Shown here: one piece after another, positions 54,135-63,047 of the stretch
Layout: each line of letters opens with the position of its first letter
Numbering within the stretch: position 1 is the stretch's first letter
From: Pseudonocardia sp. SCN 73-27
Lineage (GTDB): Bacteria > Actinomycetota > Actinomycetes > Mycobacteriales > Pseudonocardiaceae
NCBI GenBank assembly: GCA_001725415.1
Contig: MEGH01000006.1
Coordinates: 25,022-89,021 of the forward strand
Length of the DNA stretch: 64,000 nt
Direction: 5' to 3'
Program-made: the position numbers and the translations under genes
Notes under the pieces: model-generated
What the model was told of the DNA's origin: nothing
The model's database searches: none
The model's input: the letters and a program-made list of their open reading frames with translations, nothing else

Positions 54135-55586
54135 TCACAGGAGTTGGTCCTGGCGCACCCACGTCGCGTGGAAGCCGAGCGGGACGCGTTGGGGGAGAAG
54201 AACTCTCGCCACCGGTCCCGCGGTCAGGTCCGAGGCGTCGAGAATCTGTACCTCGGAGCGGTTGTCGCGCTCGTCGGTCACGAAGGTGACCAGGTAGCCG
54301 TCGTCCTCGCCGGTGCTGCCGTCGCGCGGGGCGAACGGCGCCTCGCTCCCGAACCTCCCGTCGCCGAACCAGTGGTGCTGACGCTCGCCGGTGACGCGGT
54401 CGTAGCGGAGCAGGCCGTCGAATCGGACGGTCTCGGCGTCGGCGATGTGGACGTTGTAGGCGTAGCGGGTGGGCCGCCCGCAGGAGCGGGCGTCGATCGA
54501 CGGGAACTCGGTGTTGACGTCGTCGAGCTGCGTCTCGGTCGTGGTGCCGGAGTCGAGGTCGAAGACGTAGCGGTGGAGCCGGGCGTCGAGACGCAGGTAG
54601 CCGAGGAGCTTGCCCAGCGGCCCGGGGCGCGTCGGGACGGGCTCGGGGCGGGTCACCCGGCAGACGTCCATGACGATCGTCCGGCCCTCCTCCCACGCGT
54701 TGACGACGTGGTAGATGTAGCAGGGCTCGGCCTCGAACCACCGCACGTCGGAGGCCTGCCCGCGCCTCGGGACGACGGCGAACCGCGACGGCGTCCCCCG
54801 GTCGAACCCGATCTTGTAGCGGCCCTGCTTCGCGGCGGCCGCATCCTGGGTGAGGGGCAGGTCCATGAGGATCGAGAAGTTCTCGGTGATCGCCATGTCG
54901 TGGGGCAGCCGGGGGCCGGGCAGGTCGATCTCCACCTCGTGGTCGATCGCCCCGTCGGCGTTGACGACGCCGTAGCGCAGCAACGGGTCCCGCGCACCGT
55001 AGTCGAACCACATCAGCTCACCGGTGTGCTCGTCGACCTTCGGATGGGCCATGACGTCGCCGTGCAACGTCCCCAGGAAGTCCTCGGCGCCCAACGTCTC
55101 CAGCGAGAGCGGGTCCATGCTCATCGGCTGCCCGCACAGGTACCAGGTCGCCAGCACCCGGCCGCGGTGATGGATCAGGTCGGTGTTCGCGGAGTCCTTG
55201 AACGGCAGCCCCCGCGCCGTGCCGACAGGGTTCCCGCGAGGCGACTCCATGACCCCCGACCACACCGCGTGCCCCGCAGCCTCCTCCGCGGCGAACGCCC
55301 GGGTGCGCACCCACCGGTTGCGGTAGCGGGCCCGCCCGTCCTCGAACGACATCGCGTGGACCATGCCGTCGCCGTCGAACCAGTGGTAGCGGCCGTCGGC
55401 GTCGAAGCGGCGGTTGGGGCCGTTGCGCAGGTAGACGCCGCCCAGGTCGCGAGGGATCTCGCCGATCACCTCGAGCTCGTCGGCGGAGATCTCGTCACGC
55501 ACCGGGGCGAAGATGCCCAGCAGGTACGGGTTGTCCTGGTCGTTCGCGTCGACGGCGACCGCCGTGGGCTCCTCGAACGTGGTCAC
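54135..55586 (-). CDS. Carotenoid cleavage oxygenase family protein
   Basis: A 483-residue seven-blade propeller dioxygenase. The four iron-binding histidines are clear: His181 (DVMAHPKVD), His229 (LPHDMAIT), His293 (YIYHVVNAWEE) and His473 (GFHATW). The N-terminal YLRNGPNRRF and WFDGDGMVHAM motifs are typical. Members cleave C=C bonds of carotenoids, stilbenes or phenylpropenes to aldehydes. GTG 55586 has a GGGAGG site. It heads an operon with a CoA ligase and a luciferase-like oxidoreductase. No carotenoid synthesis gene is in the window. Confidence 0.92.
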   Translation of the reverse strand: MTTFEEPTAVAVDANDQDNPYLLGIFAPVRDEISADELEVIGEIPRDLGGVYLRNGPNRRFDADGRYHWFDGDGMVHAMSFEDGRARYRNRWVRTRAFAAEEAAGHAVWSGVMESPRGNPVGTARGLPFKDSANTDLIHHRGRVLATWYLCGQPMSMDPLSLETLGAEDFLGTLHGDVMAHPKVDEHTGELMWFDYGARDPLLRYGVVNADGAIDHEVEIDLPGPRLPHDMAITENFSILMDLPLTQDAAAAKQGRYKIGFDRGTPSRFAVVPRRGQASDVRWFEAEPCYIYHVVNAWEEGRTIVMDVCRVTRPEPVPTRPGPLGKLLGYLRLDARLHRYVFDLDSGTTTETQLDDVNTEFPSIDARSCGRPTRYAYNVHIADAETVRFDGLLRYDRVTGERQHHWFGDGRFGSEAPFAPRDGSTGEDDGYLVTFVTDERDNRSEVQILDASDLTAGPVARVLLPQRVPLGFHATWVRQDQLL

Positions 55587-55797
55587 CGCTGACCTCCCGT
55601 ACCGACCGATGCGGACACCCCGACGCTAGGGCCCGGTGCCGGCGGTCACAACCCGATCGGGTCAGCGGCTGCCGTTCGCCCGGCTGCAGGAACGGGTAGT
55701 GGGACTACGAGTGCCCCGACGGGTGACCCGACCACCGCGACACCGGTGCCGGTTCGCGAGAAGATCGGGACCCGTGAGACGACGTGAGGTGACTGCC

Positions 55798-56883
55798 GTG
55801 GCCGTCGACGACAGGCCGACCGACCCGAAGGCGGCCGACAAGGCCGCTGTCGACGACGACGACACCCCCGACCAGCCCAGCAAGTTCGAGCAGCTGCGCG
55901 AGAAGTACCCGTGGCTCGACCACATGGTCCGCGCGGGCGCCCGCTACACCGACCGGCACGGCGACCACTACGCCGCGGCCATCACGTACTTCAGCGTGCT
56001 CGCCCTCGTGCCGCTGCTGATGATCGCGTTCGCCATCGCCGGGTTCGCGCTGCGTGCCCAGCCCGAGCTGCTCGACCAGCTCCGCGTCGGCATCACCACC
56101 GCCGTTCCCGGCGCCCTCGGCGACACCCTCAACGACATCATCCAGAAGTCCATCGACCAGGCCGGCGCCGTCGGTTTCCTCGGCCTGATCGGTGCGCTCT
56201 ACTCCGGCATCGGCTGGATGAGCAACCTGCGCGAGGCGCTGTCGGAGCAGTGGGCGCAGCCGCCGGAGGCACCGAACGTCGTCAAGAAACTGCTGTTCGA
56301 CCTGCTCGCGCTCCTCGGCCTCGGCCTCGCGCTCGTCGTCTCCTTCGCGGTGACCGCCGTCGGCACCGGGGTGGGGCGGTTCATGCTCGATCTTGTCGGC
56401 CTCGGCGACCAGGGCTGGGCGCTGTTCCTGCTGGGCGTCGCCGGCGTCGTGCTCGGTCTGGTCGCCAACTGGCTCGTGTTCCTCTGGGTGATCGCCCGGC
56501 TGCCGCGTCAACCCGTCGCCATCGGCAGCGCGCTGCGGGCCGCGGTGCTCGGTGCCGTCGGCTTCGAGATCCTCAAGCAGATCATGACGATCTACCTGCG
56601 TGCCGTGACCAACTCGCCCGCGGGCGCAGCGTTCGGGTCGATCATCGGTCTGCTGATCTTCGTCTTCTTCATCTCCCGCTTCATCCTGTTCGTGACGGCC
56701 TGGGCGGCGACGTCCAAGGAGAACGAGCAGGAGGAGCCCGCCGACGTGCCGGCGCCGGCGATCATCCGGTCGGAGGTCGTCGTCAGGTCGGGGCCGACGC
56801 CGGTCGCCGCGGCGGGGCTCGTCGGTGCAGGGGTCCTCACCGGGCTGCTGGGCCTGCGCGCCTTCTCGGGGAAGCGCCGCTGA
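55798..56883 (+). CDS. YihY/BrkB-family inner membrane protein
   Basis: A 361-residue protein: an acidic cytoplasmic head (about 1-45), six hydrophobic helices, the family motif GDHYAAAITYFSVLALVPLLM, GLIGALYSGIGWMSNLREAL and IARLPRQPVAIGSALRAAVLGA, and a charged tail with a last hydrophobic stretch. YihY was once called RNase BN wrongly; its role is unknown, possibly envelope homeostasis. GTG 55798 is chosen since GAGGTGA lies 5 bases upstream; GTG codons at 55774 and 55789 are alternatives. Confidence 0.87.
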   Translation: MAVDDRPTDPKAADKAAVDDDDTPDQPSKFEQLREKYPWLDHMVRAGARYTDRHGDHYAAAITYFSVLALVPLLMIAFAIAGFALRAQPELLDQLRVGITTAVPGALGDTLNDIIQKSIDQAGAVGFLGLIGALYSGIGWMSNLREALSEQWAQPPEAPNVVKKLLFDLLALLGLGLALVVSFAVTAVGTGVGRFMLDLVGLGDQGWALFLLGVAGVVLGLVANWLVFLWVIARLPRQPVAIGSALRAAVLGAVGFEILKQIMTIYLRAVTNSPAGAAFGSIIGLLIFVFFISRFILFVTAWAATSKENEQEEPADVPAPAIIRSEVVVRSGPTPVAAAGLVGAGVLTGLLGLRAFSGKRR

Positions 56884-56892
56884 CCGGCGGCG

Positions 56893-58137
56893 TCACGACG
56901 TCGGCGGGTTGTCGTCCTTCGTCTGCCTGGCCCGCCTGACGATGTACCCGACGCCCGTCGCGACCCCCACCACCAGGATGAGTGCGGCGACGATCCAGCC
57001 CACCGGGCTCGACGCCGGAAGCACCCCTGAGGGTCCGCCCGGCGTCCCCGGCGACGGCGTCGTCGGTGTCTGCGTCACCGGCGCCTGCTCCACCAACGTC
57101 CCGACCGGCGCCAGACCCGCCGGCAGCGCGAACCCGTAGTCCAGCAACGCACTCGCCTGCGCGACCATCCGCACAGGGTGCTGCTCCCCGCGCACCAGCG
57201 CCACCACCATCCGCCGCCCGTCGCGCGTCGCCGCGCCGACGAAGGTGTGCCGCGCCGCGTCGGTGAAGCCCGTCTTGCCGCCGAGCGCGCCGTCGTAGGA
57301 ACGCAGCAGCGGGTCGTCGTTGGACAGCGTGAAGCCCGGATGCGTGCCGAAACCCGGGAACTGCACCAGCCGCGTCTGCGTCAGCTCCGCGAACGTCGCG
57401 TTGCGCATCGCCGCGCGGAACAGCAGCGCCAGGTCGTAGGCCGATGTCGACATCCCCGGACCGTCGAGCCCCGACGGCGTCGCCGGACGGGTGTCGAGCG
57501 CCCCCATCGCCGCGGCCCGCTGCTGCATCAGGTCGAGCGTCTGCGGGACGCCGCCGAGGGTGCGGGCGAGCGCGTGGGCGGTGTCGTTGTCCGAGTTCAG
57601 CAACAGCCCCGACAGCAGCTGCTGCACCGTGTACGTGCCGCCCGGCCCGATCCCGGCGCGGCTGCCGTCGACCTGCACGTCCGTCATGTCGCCGGTGACG
57701 ACCTGGTCGAGCGGGAGCTTGTCGAGGACCACCAGCGTGGTCAACAGCTTGAGTGTCGACGCCGGGCGCTGCCGCCCGTGCGGGTCGCGGGCCGCGAGGA
57801 CGGCGCCGGAGTCGAGGTCGGCGATCACCCAGCCCGCCGCGTCGATCCCTGCCGGGACGGGGGGTGCGCCCGCCGGAAGCGCCAGGTCGCACGTGCCCAG
57901 CGCGGGGCCGCCGACGGCCGGGTCCTGCACCGGCAGCGGCGCCATCGGGTTCGGGCCCTCCTCGACCGCGGGCGGGCCCGGGGGCGCCGCGTGGTCGTGG
58001 CACACCGGGGGCGCCTCGGCCCCCGCCGGCCCTGCGGCCCCCGCCGGCCCTGCGGCCATCGTCGCCGCCGACAGCATCGCCACGACCGCCAGCCCGACGG
58101 CCGCCGCCCTCACCCGCCCCCGCACGCCGATCGACAC
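56893..58137 (-). CDS. D-alanyl-D-alanine carboxypeptidase (DacB/PBP5-like)
   Basis: A 414-residue secreted, membrane-anchored penicillin-binding protein. The signal helix lies at about 10-30. Catalytic motifs are STLK (Ser127, Lys130), SDN (182-184) and KTG (288-290). A Pro/Thr linker precedes a C-terminal transmembrane helix with a basic stop (GYIVRRARQTKDD). It removes the terminal D-Ala of wall pentapeptides and is a beta-lactam target. Start is uncertain: GTG 58137 or a TTG four codons earlier. It converges with the YihY gene. Confidence 0.92.
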   Translation of the reverse strand: MSIGVRGRVRAAAVGLAVVAMLSAATMAAGPAGAAGPAGAEAPPVCHDHAAPPGPPAVEEGPNPMAPLPVQDPAVGGPALGTCDLALPAGAPPVPAGIDAAGWVIADLDSGAVLAARDPHGRQRPASTLKLLTTLVVLDKLPLDQVVTGDMTDVQVDGSRAGIGPGGTYTVQQLLSGLLLNSDNDTAHALARTLGGVPQTLDLMQQRAAAMGALDTRPATPSGLDGPGMSTSAYDLALLFRAAMRNATFAELTQTRLVQFPGFGTHPGFTLSNDDPLLRSYDGALGGKTGFTDAARHTFVGAATRDGRRMVVALVRGEQHPVRMVAQASALLDYGFALPAGLAPVGTLVEQAPVTQTPTTPSPGTPGGPSGVLPASSPVGWIVAALILVVGVATGVGYIVRRARQTKDDNPPTS

Positions 58138-58237
58138 TAGCCGCCGCAACCGCTCTCCCGGCAGCGCCGCGCAGGGGCTGATCCGGGGCGAACCGCCACG
58201 CCGCGCAGGCAGGCTTCTGCCGGGCGGGCCACAACTG

Positions 58238-58262
58238 CCGGAGGGGGCGGCTGTGCCTCCGG
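58238..58262 (-). terminator. Hairpin after the SRPBCC gene
   Basis: CCGGAGG and CCTCCGG form a 7-bp stem around 11 bases, between the SRPBCC and carboxypeptidase genes on the minus strand. Confidence 0.5.
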
Positions 58263-58270
58263 GGCGCGGG

Positions 58271-58732
58271 TCAGGCTCGGGCGGTGCGCTCGGCCCGGGC
58301 CTTCACCGCGGCGAGGGCGTCGCCCATGTCGTCGACCATGATCCGCTCGCGGTCCCGGCCGAGCAGCCCGCTGCTGGTCAACGCCCTGACCAGCAGGTTG
58401 GGCCTCGCGTACCGCTCACGCCACTGCGTCACCCGGCTCGTCGACGGGCCCGTGGCCTCGATCCGCCACCCCCACCGCATCCGGCTCTCCGCGACCCGGA
58501 ACGAGAACGCACCCGGCCGCACGCAGTCCTCGACCCGGCAGCGCGTCACCCACCTCACGATCCCGTGCCGGTTGAACCCGACGAACCGGGCACCCGGCGC
58601 GGGGCCCGTCGCGCCGCCCAGCCAGCGTCCGCCGGTGCTCTCCGGGCTCCACTCCCCGGAGCGGGTCACGTCGCTCACCAGGTCCCACACGACCTCCGCG
58701 GGAGCCGCGACGTCGATGCTGCGTTCGTCCAC
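58271..58732 (-). CDS. SRPBCC-family protein
   Basis: A 153-residue START-like protein: VDERSIDVAAPAEVVWDLVSDVTRSGEWSPE at the start, PGARFVGFNRHG in the middle, and VTQWRERYARP with a long C-terminal helix. It is like polyketide cyclase/dehydrase group members and probably binds a hydrophobic ligand. GTG 58732 has AGAGGAG 7 bases upstream. It is divergent from the MurJ-type gene across a 120-base region with two palindromes. Confidence 0.82.
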   Translation of the reverse strand: MDERSIDVAAPAEVVWDLVSDVTRSGEWSPESTGGRWLGGATGPAPGARFVGFNRHGIVRWVTRCRVEDCVRPGAFSFRVAESRMRWGWRIEATGPSTSRVTQWRERYARPNLLVRALTSSGLLGRDRERIMVDDMGDALAAVKARAERTARA

Positions 58733-58800
58733 CGGGACGCTCCTCTCGCCTGTCGCACGTCCTACCCTCGACGGGGCGCGACGGTGTGACGGACACGCCA

Positions 58801-58850
58801 CACCGTCGGGCGACGGTGCCGCCCGGCGCTCGGTCCGGCACCATTGCCGG
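58801..58850. promoter_or_regulatory. Two palindromes before the MurJ-type gene
   Basis: CACCGTCG-gg-CGACGGTG (58801-58818) and CCGGCA-ccat-TGCCGG (58835-58850) lie in the divergent region. The second abuts the ATG at 58853 and could hide the start in RNA or bind a regulator. The function is unproven. Confidence 0.4.
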
Positions 58851-58852
58851 TG

Positions 58853-61663
58853 ATGCGTGACGAGCCGAGCCCCGTTCCCACGACCGAGCCCCGACCCGGG
58901 GGCCCTGTCGCGGACGACGACGCGCACCCTCGCCGCGACCCGCGCGCTGCCACGACCGATGCCCCCGACGGCCGGCCCGCGCCCCGGACGCCCGCCCCGC
59001 GTGCAGAGCCGGGGCAGGTCGTCCGCGACCCCCCGCGCGACGACGGCCCGCCGACGACGATCGTCGGTCCCGCCGACGAGCCACGCCCCGCCGCGCCGCA
59101 GAGCCCGCCCCCGGGTGCGACGCCGCTGACACCGCAGGGGCAGGTCGGCCGGTCGTCGGCGCAGCTGCCCGCGGTGACGCCGCGTCCGCCCGACGGGGAC
59201 CCCCGCGCGACCGGTCGGCACGAGGCACCGCAGGACGAGCGTCGCCGTGACGCGCCGCTCGGCCCGTACCCGGCGGGCGACCCACGCCGCTCGTTGTGGC
59301 CCGGCGGCTCCGGCCAGCCGCCTCCGGCGCGCCGCGCACCCCAGGGCCCCGAGGGACCGCAAGGGCCGCCGCAGGGACCGCCGCCGCAGGGGCCGCCGCC
59401 GCAGGCACCCCGCCCGCAGGGCGGCCCTGGACCCGGCCGTGGTCAGGGTCAGGGCCGTCCGGCCCCGGTCCCGCAGGGCCCGGTCCAGCAGGGCCCCGGC
59501 CGACCCGGCCCCGGACCGCGGGGCCCCGTGCCGCCCGGACCGCCCGCCCCCGGGCCGAGGCGACCGGGACCGGGCCCCGGACCGCAGGGCGCGAACCGGC
59601 CCGGCCACGGCCGCCCGGGTCTGCGCCACCCCGACTCCCCGCCGGACCCCGGTCCGGTCCCACCGCCCTGGCAGCGCGGCCCCGGAGCCGTACCCCCTGG
59701 TGCCGTGCCGCCGGGCGCCCTGCCGACGACCCCGCTCGTCCGTGGCGCCGACCTCCCGACCCTGCGCCCCCAGGCCATGCCCGGCGGGCTCTCGCCCGAC
59801 CAGGCGCCCACCCAGCTGTTCTCGGGTGCGGAGCTGCGGGCCGCCGCGGCGCAGGACGAGGCGGCGATGCAGACGCGCATCGTCTCCGGTACGGGTGTGC
59901 GCGCGGCCCTGCGGGCGGGTGCCGAGCCGGGCACGCAGGCCTACCCGTGGCTGGGCGACTCACCGACCGAGCTCATCCCGGCGATCACCGACGACACCGA
60001 GCTGCTCACCCGCCCCGAGGCACCCGCCCCGGCGCAGCAGCCCAAGGGCCGCTCGCTGGGCCGCTCGACCGGGATGATGGCGATCGCCAGCCTGGTCAGC
60101 CGCGTGACGGGTTTCCTGCGGCAGATCGTGCTGGTCGCGGTGCTGTCCCTGGGCATCGTCAACAGCTCGTACACCGTCGCGAACACGTTGCCCAACATCG
60201 TCTACGAGCTGCTCCTGGGCGGCGTGCTGAGCAGCGTGATGATCCCGCTGCTCGTCCGCGCACAACGCGACGACGCCGACGGCGGTGAGACCTACACCCG
60301 CAAGCTCCTCACCGTCGCCGGTGTCGCGCTGCTGGTGGCGACGATCGTCGCCATGCTCAGCGCCGGCCTCCTGACCAGGCTGTACCTGGGCGGGGAGACG
60401 ACCGCGACGGCCAACCCCGAACTGGCGACGGCGTTCGCCTGGCTGCTGCTGCCGCAGATCTTCTTCTACGGCATCGGCGCCCTGTTCGGGGCGGTGCTCA
60501 ACAGCAAGGGTGTGTTCGGGCCGTTCGCATGGGCGCCCGTGCTGAACAACGTCGTGGTGCTGGTGGTGCTGGGCGTCTACGTCCTGGTGCCGGGCGACAT
60601 CAGCCTGAACCCCGTCGAGATGGGCAACGCGAAGCTGCTGGTGCTGGGCATCGGCACGACCCTCGGCATCGCGGTGCAGGCGTTGATCCTGCTGCCGGCG
60701 CTGCGCCGGGTCGGAGTGTCGTTCAAGCCGCTGTGGGGCTGGGACCCGCGACTGCGCTCGGCCGGCGGGCTGGCGTCGTGGGTGATCGGCTACGTGCTGA
60801 TCGGCCAGGCCGGCTACATCGTGACGACGCGGGTCGCCGCGGGCGCGGACGCCGGTGCCGTCGCGATCTACAGCAACGCGTGGCTGCTGCTGCAGGTGCC
60901 CTACGGCGTGCTGGGCGTGTCGTTGCTGACGGCGCTCATGCCGCGGATGAGCAAGGCCGCGGCCGAGGGCCGCATCGACGACGTGGTCATCGACCTGTCG
61001 CTGGGCAGCCGCCTGTCGACGGTGTTCCTGGTGCCCATCTCGGCACTGCTGACGGTGTTCGGCACCGAGGTCGGCGTGGCCCTGTTCTCGCTGGGGCACG
61101 GCGACCGCGACGGCGGTGCGGCGACGCTCGGTGCGGCACTGGCGGTGTCGGCGTTCGGGTTGCTGCCGTATGCGGTGACGTTGCTGCAGCTGCGGGTGTT
61201 CTACGCGCTGACCGACTCCCGGACGCCGACGATGATCCAGCTGGTCATCGTCGTCGCCAAGATCCCGATGCTGCTGCTGTGCCCGGTGCTGCTGCCGCCC
61301 GACAAGGTCGTGCTGGGGCTGGCCGCGGCGAACAGCCTGTCGTTCGTGATCGGCGCGATCGTGGGGCAGTGGCTGTTGGCGCGCCGGCTCGGACACGTCG
61401 CCACCGGTGAGGTGCTGAAGACGATCGGGACGACGGCGCTGTCGTCGGTGGTCGGCGCGATCGTCGCCTACGGCGTGGTGCTGGGGATCGGGCACCTGTT
61501 CGGCGGCTGGGGCTCCGGCGCGGGCAGCGCGTGGGCGCAGCTGGTGCTGGCGCTGGTCGTGGCGGCGCCGGTGATGCTGGCGATGCTGTGGGTGTTCCGG
61601 CAGCGCGAGCTCGAACCCGTCTGGCGACGCCTGGGCGGTTCCCGCGCCCGCACCCGCGTCTGA
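58853..61663 (+). CDS. murJ: MurJ/MviN-type lipid II flippase with a 400-residue Pro-rich head
   Basis: A 936-residue protein. Residues 1-400 are disordered: Pro, Gly, Arg and Gln-rich with many QGPxGP runs. The MOP-fold transporter starts near 403 ([21 protein letters not shown]) and shows 12-14 helices with the MurJ segments [22 protein letters not shown] and [22 protein letters not shown]. It should flip lipid II for wall synthesis. Unlike mycobacterial MviN there is no C-terminal pseudokinase after the last helix, and the tail is short and basic. ATG 58853 is chosen by coding bias. Confidence 0.9.
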   Translation: MRDEPSPVPTTEPRPGGPVADDDAHPRRDPRAATTDAPDGRPAPRTPAPRAEPGQVVRDPPRDDGPPTTIVGPADEPRPAAPQSPPPGATPLTPQGQVGRSSAQLPAVTPRPPDGDPRATGRHEAPQDERRRDAPLGPYPAGDPRRSLWPGGSGQPPPARRAPQGPEGPQGPPQGPPPQGPPPQAPRPQGGPGPGRGQGQGRPAPVPQGPVQQGPGRPGPGPRGPVPPGPPAPGPRRPGPGPGPQGANRPGHGRPGLRHPDSPPDPGPVPPPWQRGPGAVPPGAVPPGALPTTPLVRGADLPTLRPQAMPGGLSPDQAPTQLFSGAELRAAAAQDEAAMQTRIVSGTGVRAALRAGAEPGTQAYPWLGDSPTELIPAITDDTELLTRPEAPAPAQQPKGRSLGRSTGMMAIASLVSRVTGFLRQIVLVAVLSLGIVNSSYTVANTLPNIVYELLLGGVLSSVMIPLLVRAQRDDADGGETYTRKLLTVAGVALLVATIVAMLSAGLLTRLYLGGETTATANPELATAFAWLLLPQIFFYGIGALFGAVLNSKGVFGPFAWAPVLNNVVVLVVLGVYVLVPGDISLNPVEMGNAKLLVLGIGTTLGIAVQALILLPALRRVGVSFKPLWGWDPRLRSAGGLASWVIGYVLIGQAGYIVTTRVAAGADAGAVAIYSNAWLLLQVPYGVLGVSLLTALMPRMSKAAAEGRIDDVVIDLSLGSRLSTVFLVPISALLTVFGTEVGVALFSLGHGDRDGGAATLGAALAVSAFGLLPYAVTLLQLRVFYALTDSRTPTMIQLVIVVAKIPMLLLCPVLLPPDKVVLGLAAANSLSFVIGAIVGQWLLARRLGHVATGEVLKTIGTTALSSVVGAIVAYGVVLGIGHLFGGWGSGAGSAWAQLVLALVVAAPVMLAMLWVFRQRELEPVWRRLGGSRARTRV

Positions 61664-61668
61664 CCCTG

Positions 61669-61719
61669 CCCGCAACCTCACGGTCCCGGGCGGGCTCCGG
61701 ACAGCGGTGAGGTTGCGCG
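61669..61719 (-). repeat. Palindromic element copy D
   Basis: Five bases after the murJ stop. The arms cgcaacctcac and gtgaggttgcg pair perfectly over 11 bases. Read on the minus strand it aligns to copies A and B (cgcgcaacctcaccgctgtc start). Confidence 0.8.
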
Positions 61720-61767
61720 GTCTGTCGGCCCGGCGCGCAGGTCGATGCCGCGGCCGGGAACGCCGAC

Positions 61768-61800
61768 GGCCGGCGACCCCTTCGCAGAGGGGCGCCGGCC
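61768..61800. terminator. Terminator between murJ and the coiled-coil gene
   Basis: GGCCGGCG and CCCC (61768-61780) pair with GGGG and CGCCGGCC (61789-61800) with one bulged A and an 8-base loop, between convergent genes. Confidence 0.85.
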
Positions 61801-61822
61801 GGCGGGAACGGGCTGCCGGGAC

Positions 61823-62899
61823 TCAGTCGTCCGGGTCGTCGGTCACCGTGTCGGCGGCCGAGGCGCCGTTGGGCGACTTCACCGCAGCCTTGGCCCGGTG
61901 GTTGTTGCGCCGGGCGGTGGGGCGGGGCGGGGGCGGGGGCGTCTGCATCTGCGAGGAGCCGCGGCCGAGGATGAGCTCGGCGAAGGTGGCCATGGCCTCG
62001 TCGAGCTGGCCGGCGTTGCGACGCTCGGACTCGTTGTTGGCGCGCACGACGAGCTCGGTGACGGCGGCGGTGTCGGGGCGGTCGGCCAGCGCCGACTCGA
62101 GCGCACCCAGCTTGCTGTCGACGCCGCTGCTCAGCGCGGTGACCGCGCCGGTCAGCCCGTCCTCGACGGTGTCGATCCGGGTGGCGACGGCCTCGAGGCG
62201 CTCCGCGAGGGTCTCCAGGCGCGCGGTGAGCCCGTCGAGCGCCGGGGTGTGGTCGACCTGCGGCCGCGAGGCCAGGTCCTCCAGGCGGCGGTGCAGGCCG
62301 ACGCTGGTGTCGCCCAGCAGGTTGCGGACGCCCTCGTTGTTCTCCTCCACCGAGCGCAGGGCCCCGTCGAGCTGCTCGCGCACCATGCGCTCGACGCCGT
62401 CGACGCGCTCCTTGATCGGGGTGGCGACGGCGTTGGGCATCGCGTCGAGGCGCATCTCGTGCCGGTCGAGCCGGTTGTCGAGGTCGTCGAGGCGCTTGTG
62501 GAGGCCGCCGAGGCGGTCGTCGAGGCCGTCCATCCGGCCCGAGACGCCCTCGAGGCGGCCTGCCATCCCGTCGAGTCGGCCGTCGAGCTGGGCGAACGGC
62601 TTGGCCAGCTTGTCGGGCAGGGACTCGATCGCCCGGACCAGGGTGGCGAGAGCGGCGTCCTGCGCGTCGAGCTTGGCGACGGTCTCGTCGAGCCGCTCGG
62701 CCAGCACGCTGACCTCGGTGCGGTCCGGCAGCTCGGTGAGCCGCTTGCGGACGGTGCCGATCGCGTCGAGCGCGGTGAGGCGGGCGTGGATCTCGTCGAG
62801 GGAGTCGAAGATCTGCTGCTGCTCGCTGTCGCGGATCTCGGCAGCACGCATGAGCATGCCGCGCATCCGGTCGAACGACAGGGTGGAGTTATCGCTCAT
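61823..62899 (-). CDS. Coiled-coil protein of unknown function
   Basis: A 358-residue soluble protein, almost wholly heptad-repeat coiled coil from about 25 to 300, with repeated LDxRLDxMxGRLEGV / [18 protein letters not shown] units. The C-terminal 50 residues are Pro and basic-rich. An AGAGGAAG site precedes ATG 62899. No family is recognised. The repeated 11- and 7-residue spacing suggests a long rod such as a scaffold or polar protein. It is divergent from adenosine deaminase. Confidence 0.78.
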   Translation of the reverse strand: MSDNSTLSFDRMRGMLMRAAEIRDSEQQQIFDSLDEIHARLTALDAIGTVRKRLTELPDRTEVSVLAERLDETVAKLDAQDAALATLVRAIESLPDKLAKPFAQLDGRLDGMAGRLEGVSGRMDGLDDRLGGLHKRLDDLDNRLDRHEMRLDAMPNAVATPIKERVDGVERMVREQLDGALRSVEENNEGVRNLLGDTSVGLHRRLEDLASRPQVDHTPALDGLTARLETLAERLEAVATRIDTVEDGLTGAVTALSSGVDSKLGALESALADRPDTAAVTELVVRANNESERRNAGQLDEAMATFAELILGRGSSQMQTPPPPPRPTARRNNHRAKAAVKSPNGASAADTVTDDPDD

Positions 62900-63034
62900 C
62901 GATGGTGCTTCCTCTGAGCCGGATGGGGGAGCTGAACAGAGCGTAGCGACTGGCCCATTTCGCTCGACAGGGAGTCACCGTTGGGCCGTTCGGGCGTCTC
63001 CTCGCGCCCGTCCCGGGGAGCGGACCGTCGGGTA

Positions 63035-63040
63035 TAGCGT
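63035..63040 (+). promoter_or_regulatory. -10 element of add, leaderless
   Basis: TAGCGT (within GGTATAGCGT) ends 7 bases before the GTG at 63048. Confidence 0.4.
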
Positions 63041-63047
63041 GGCCGAC

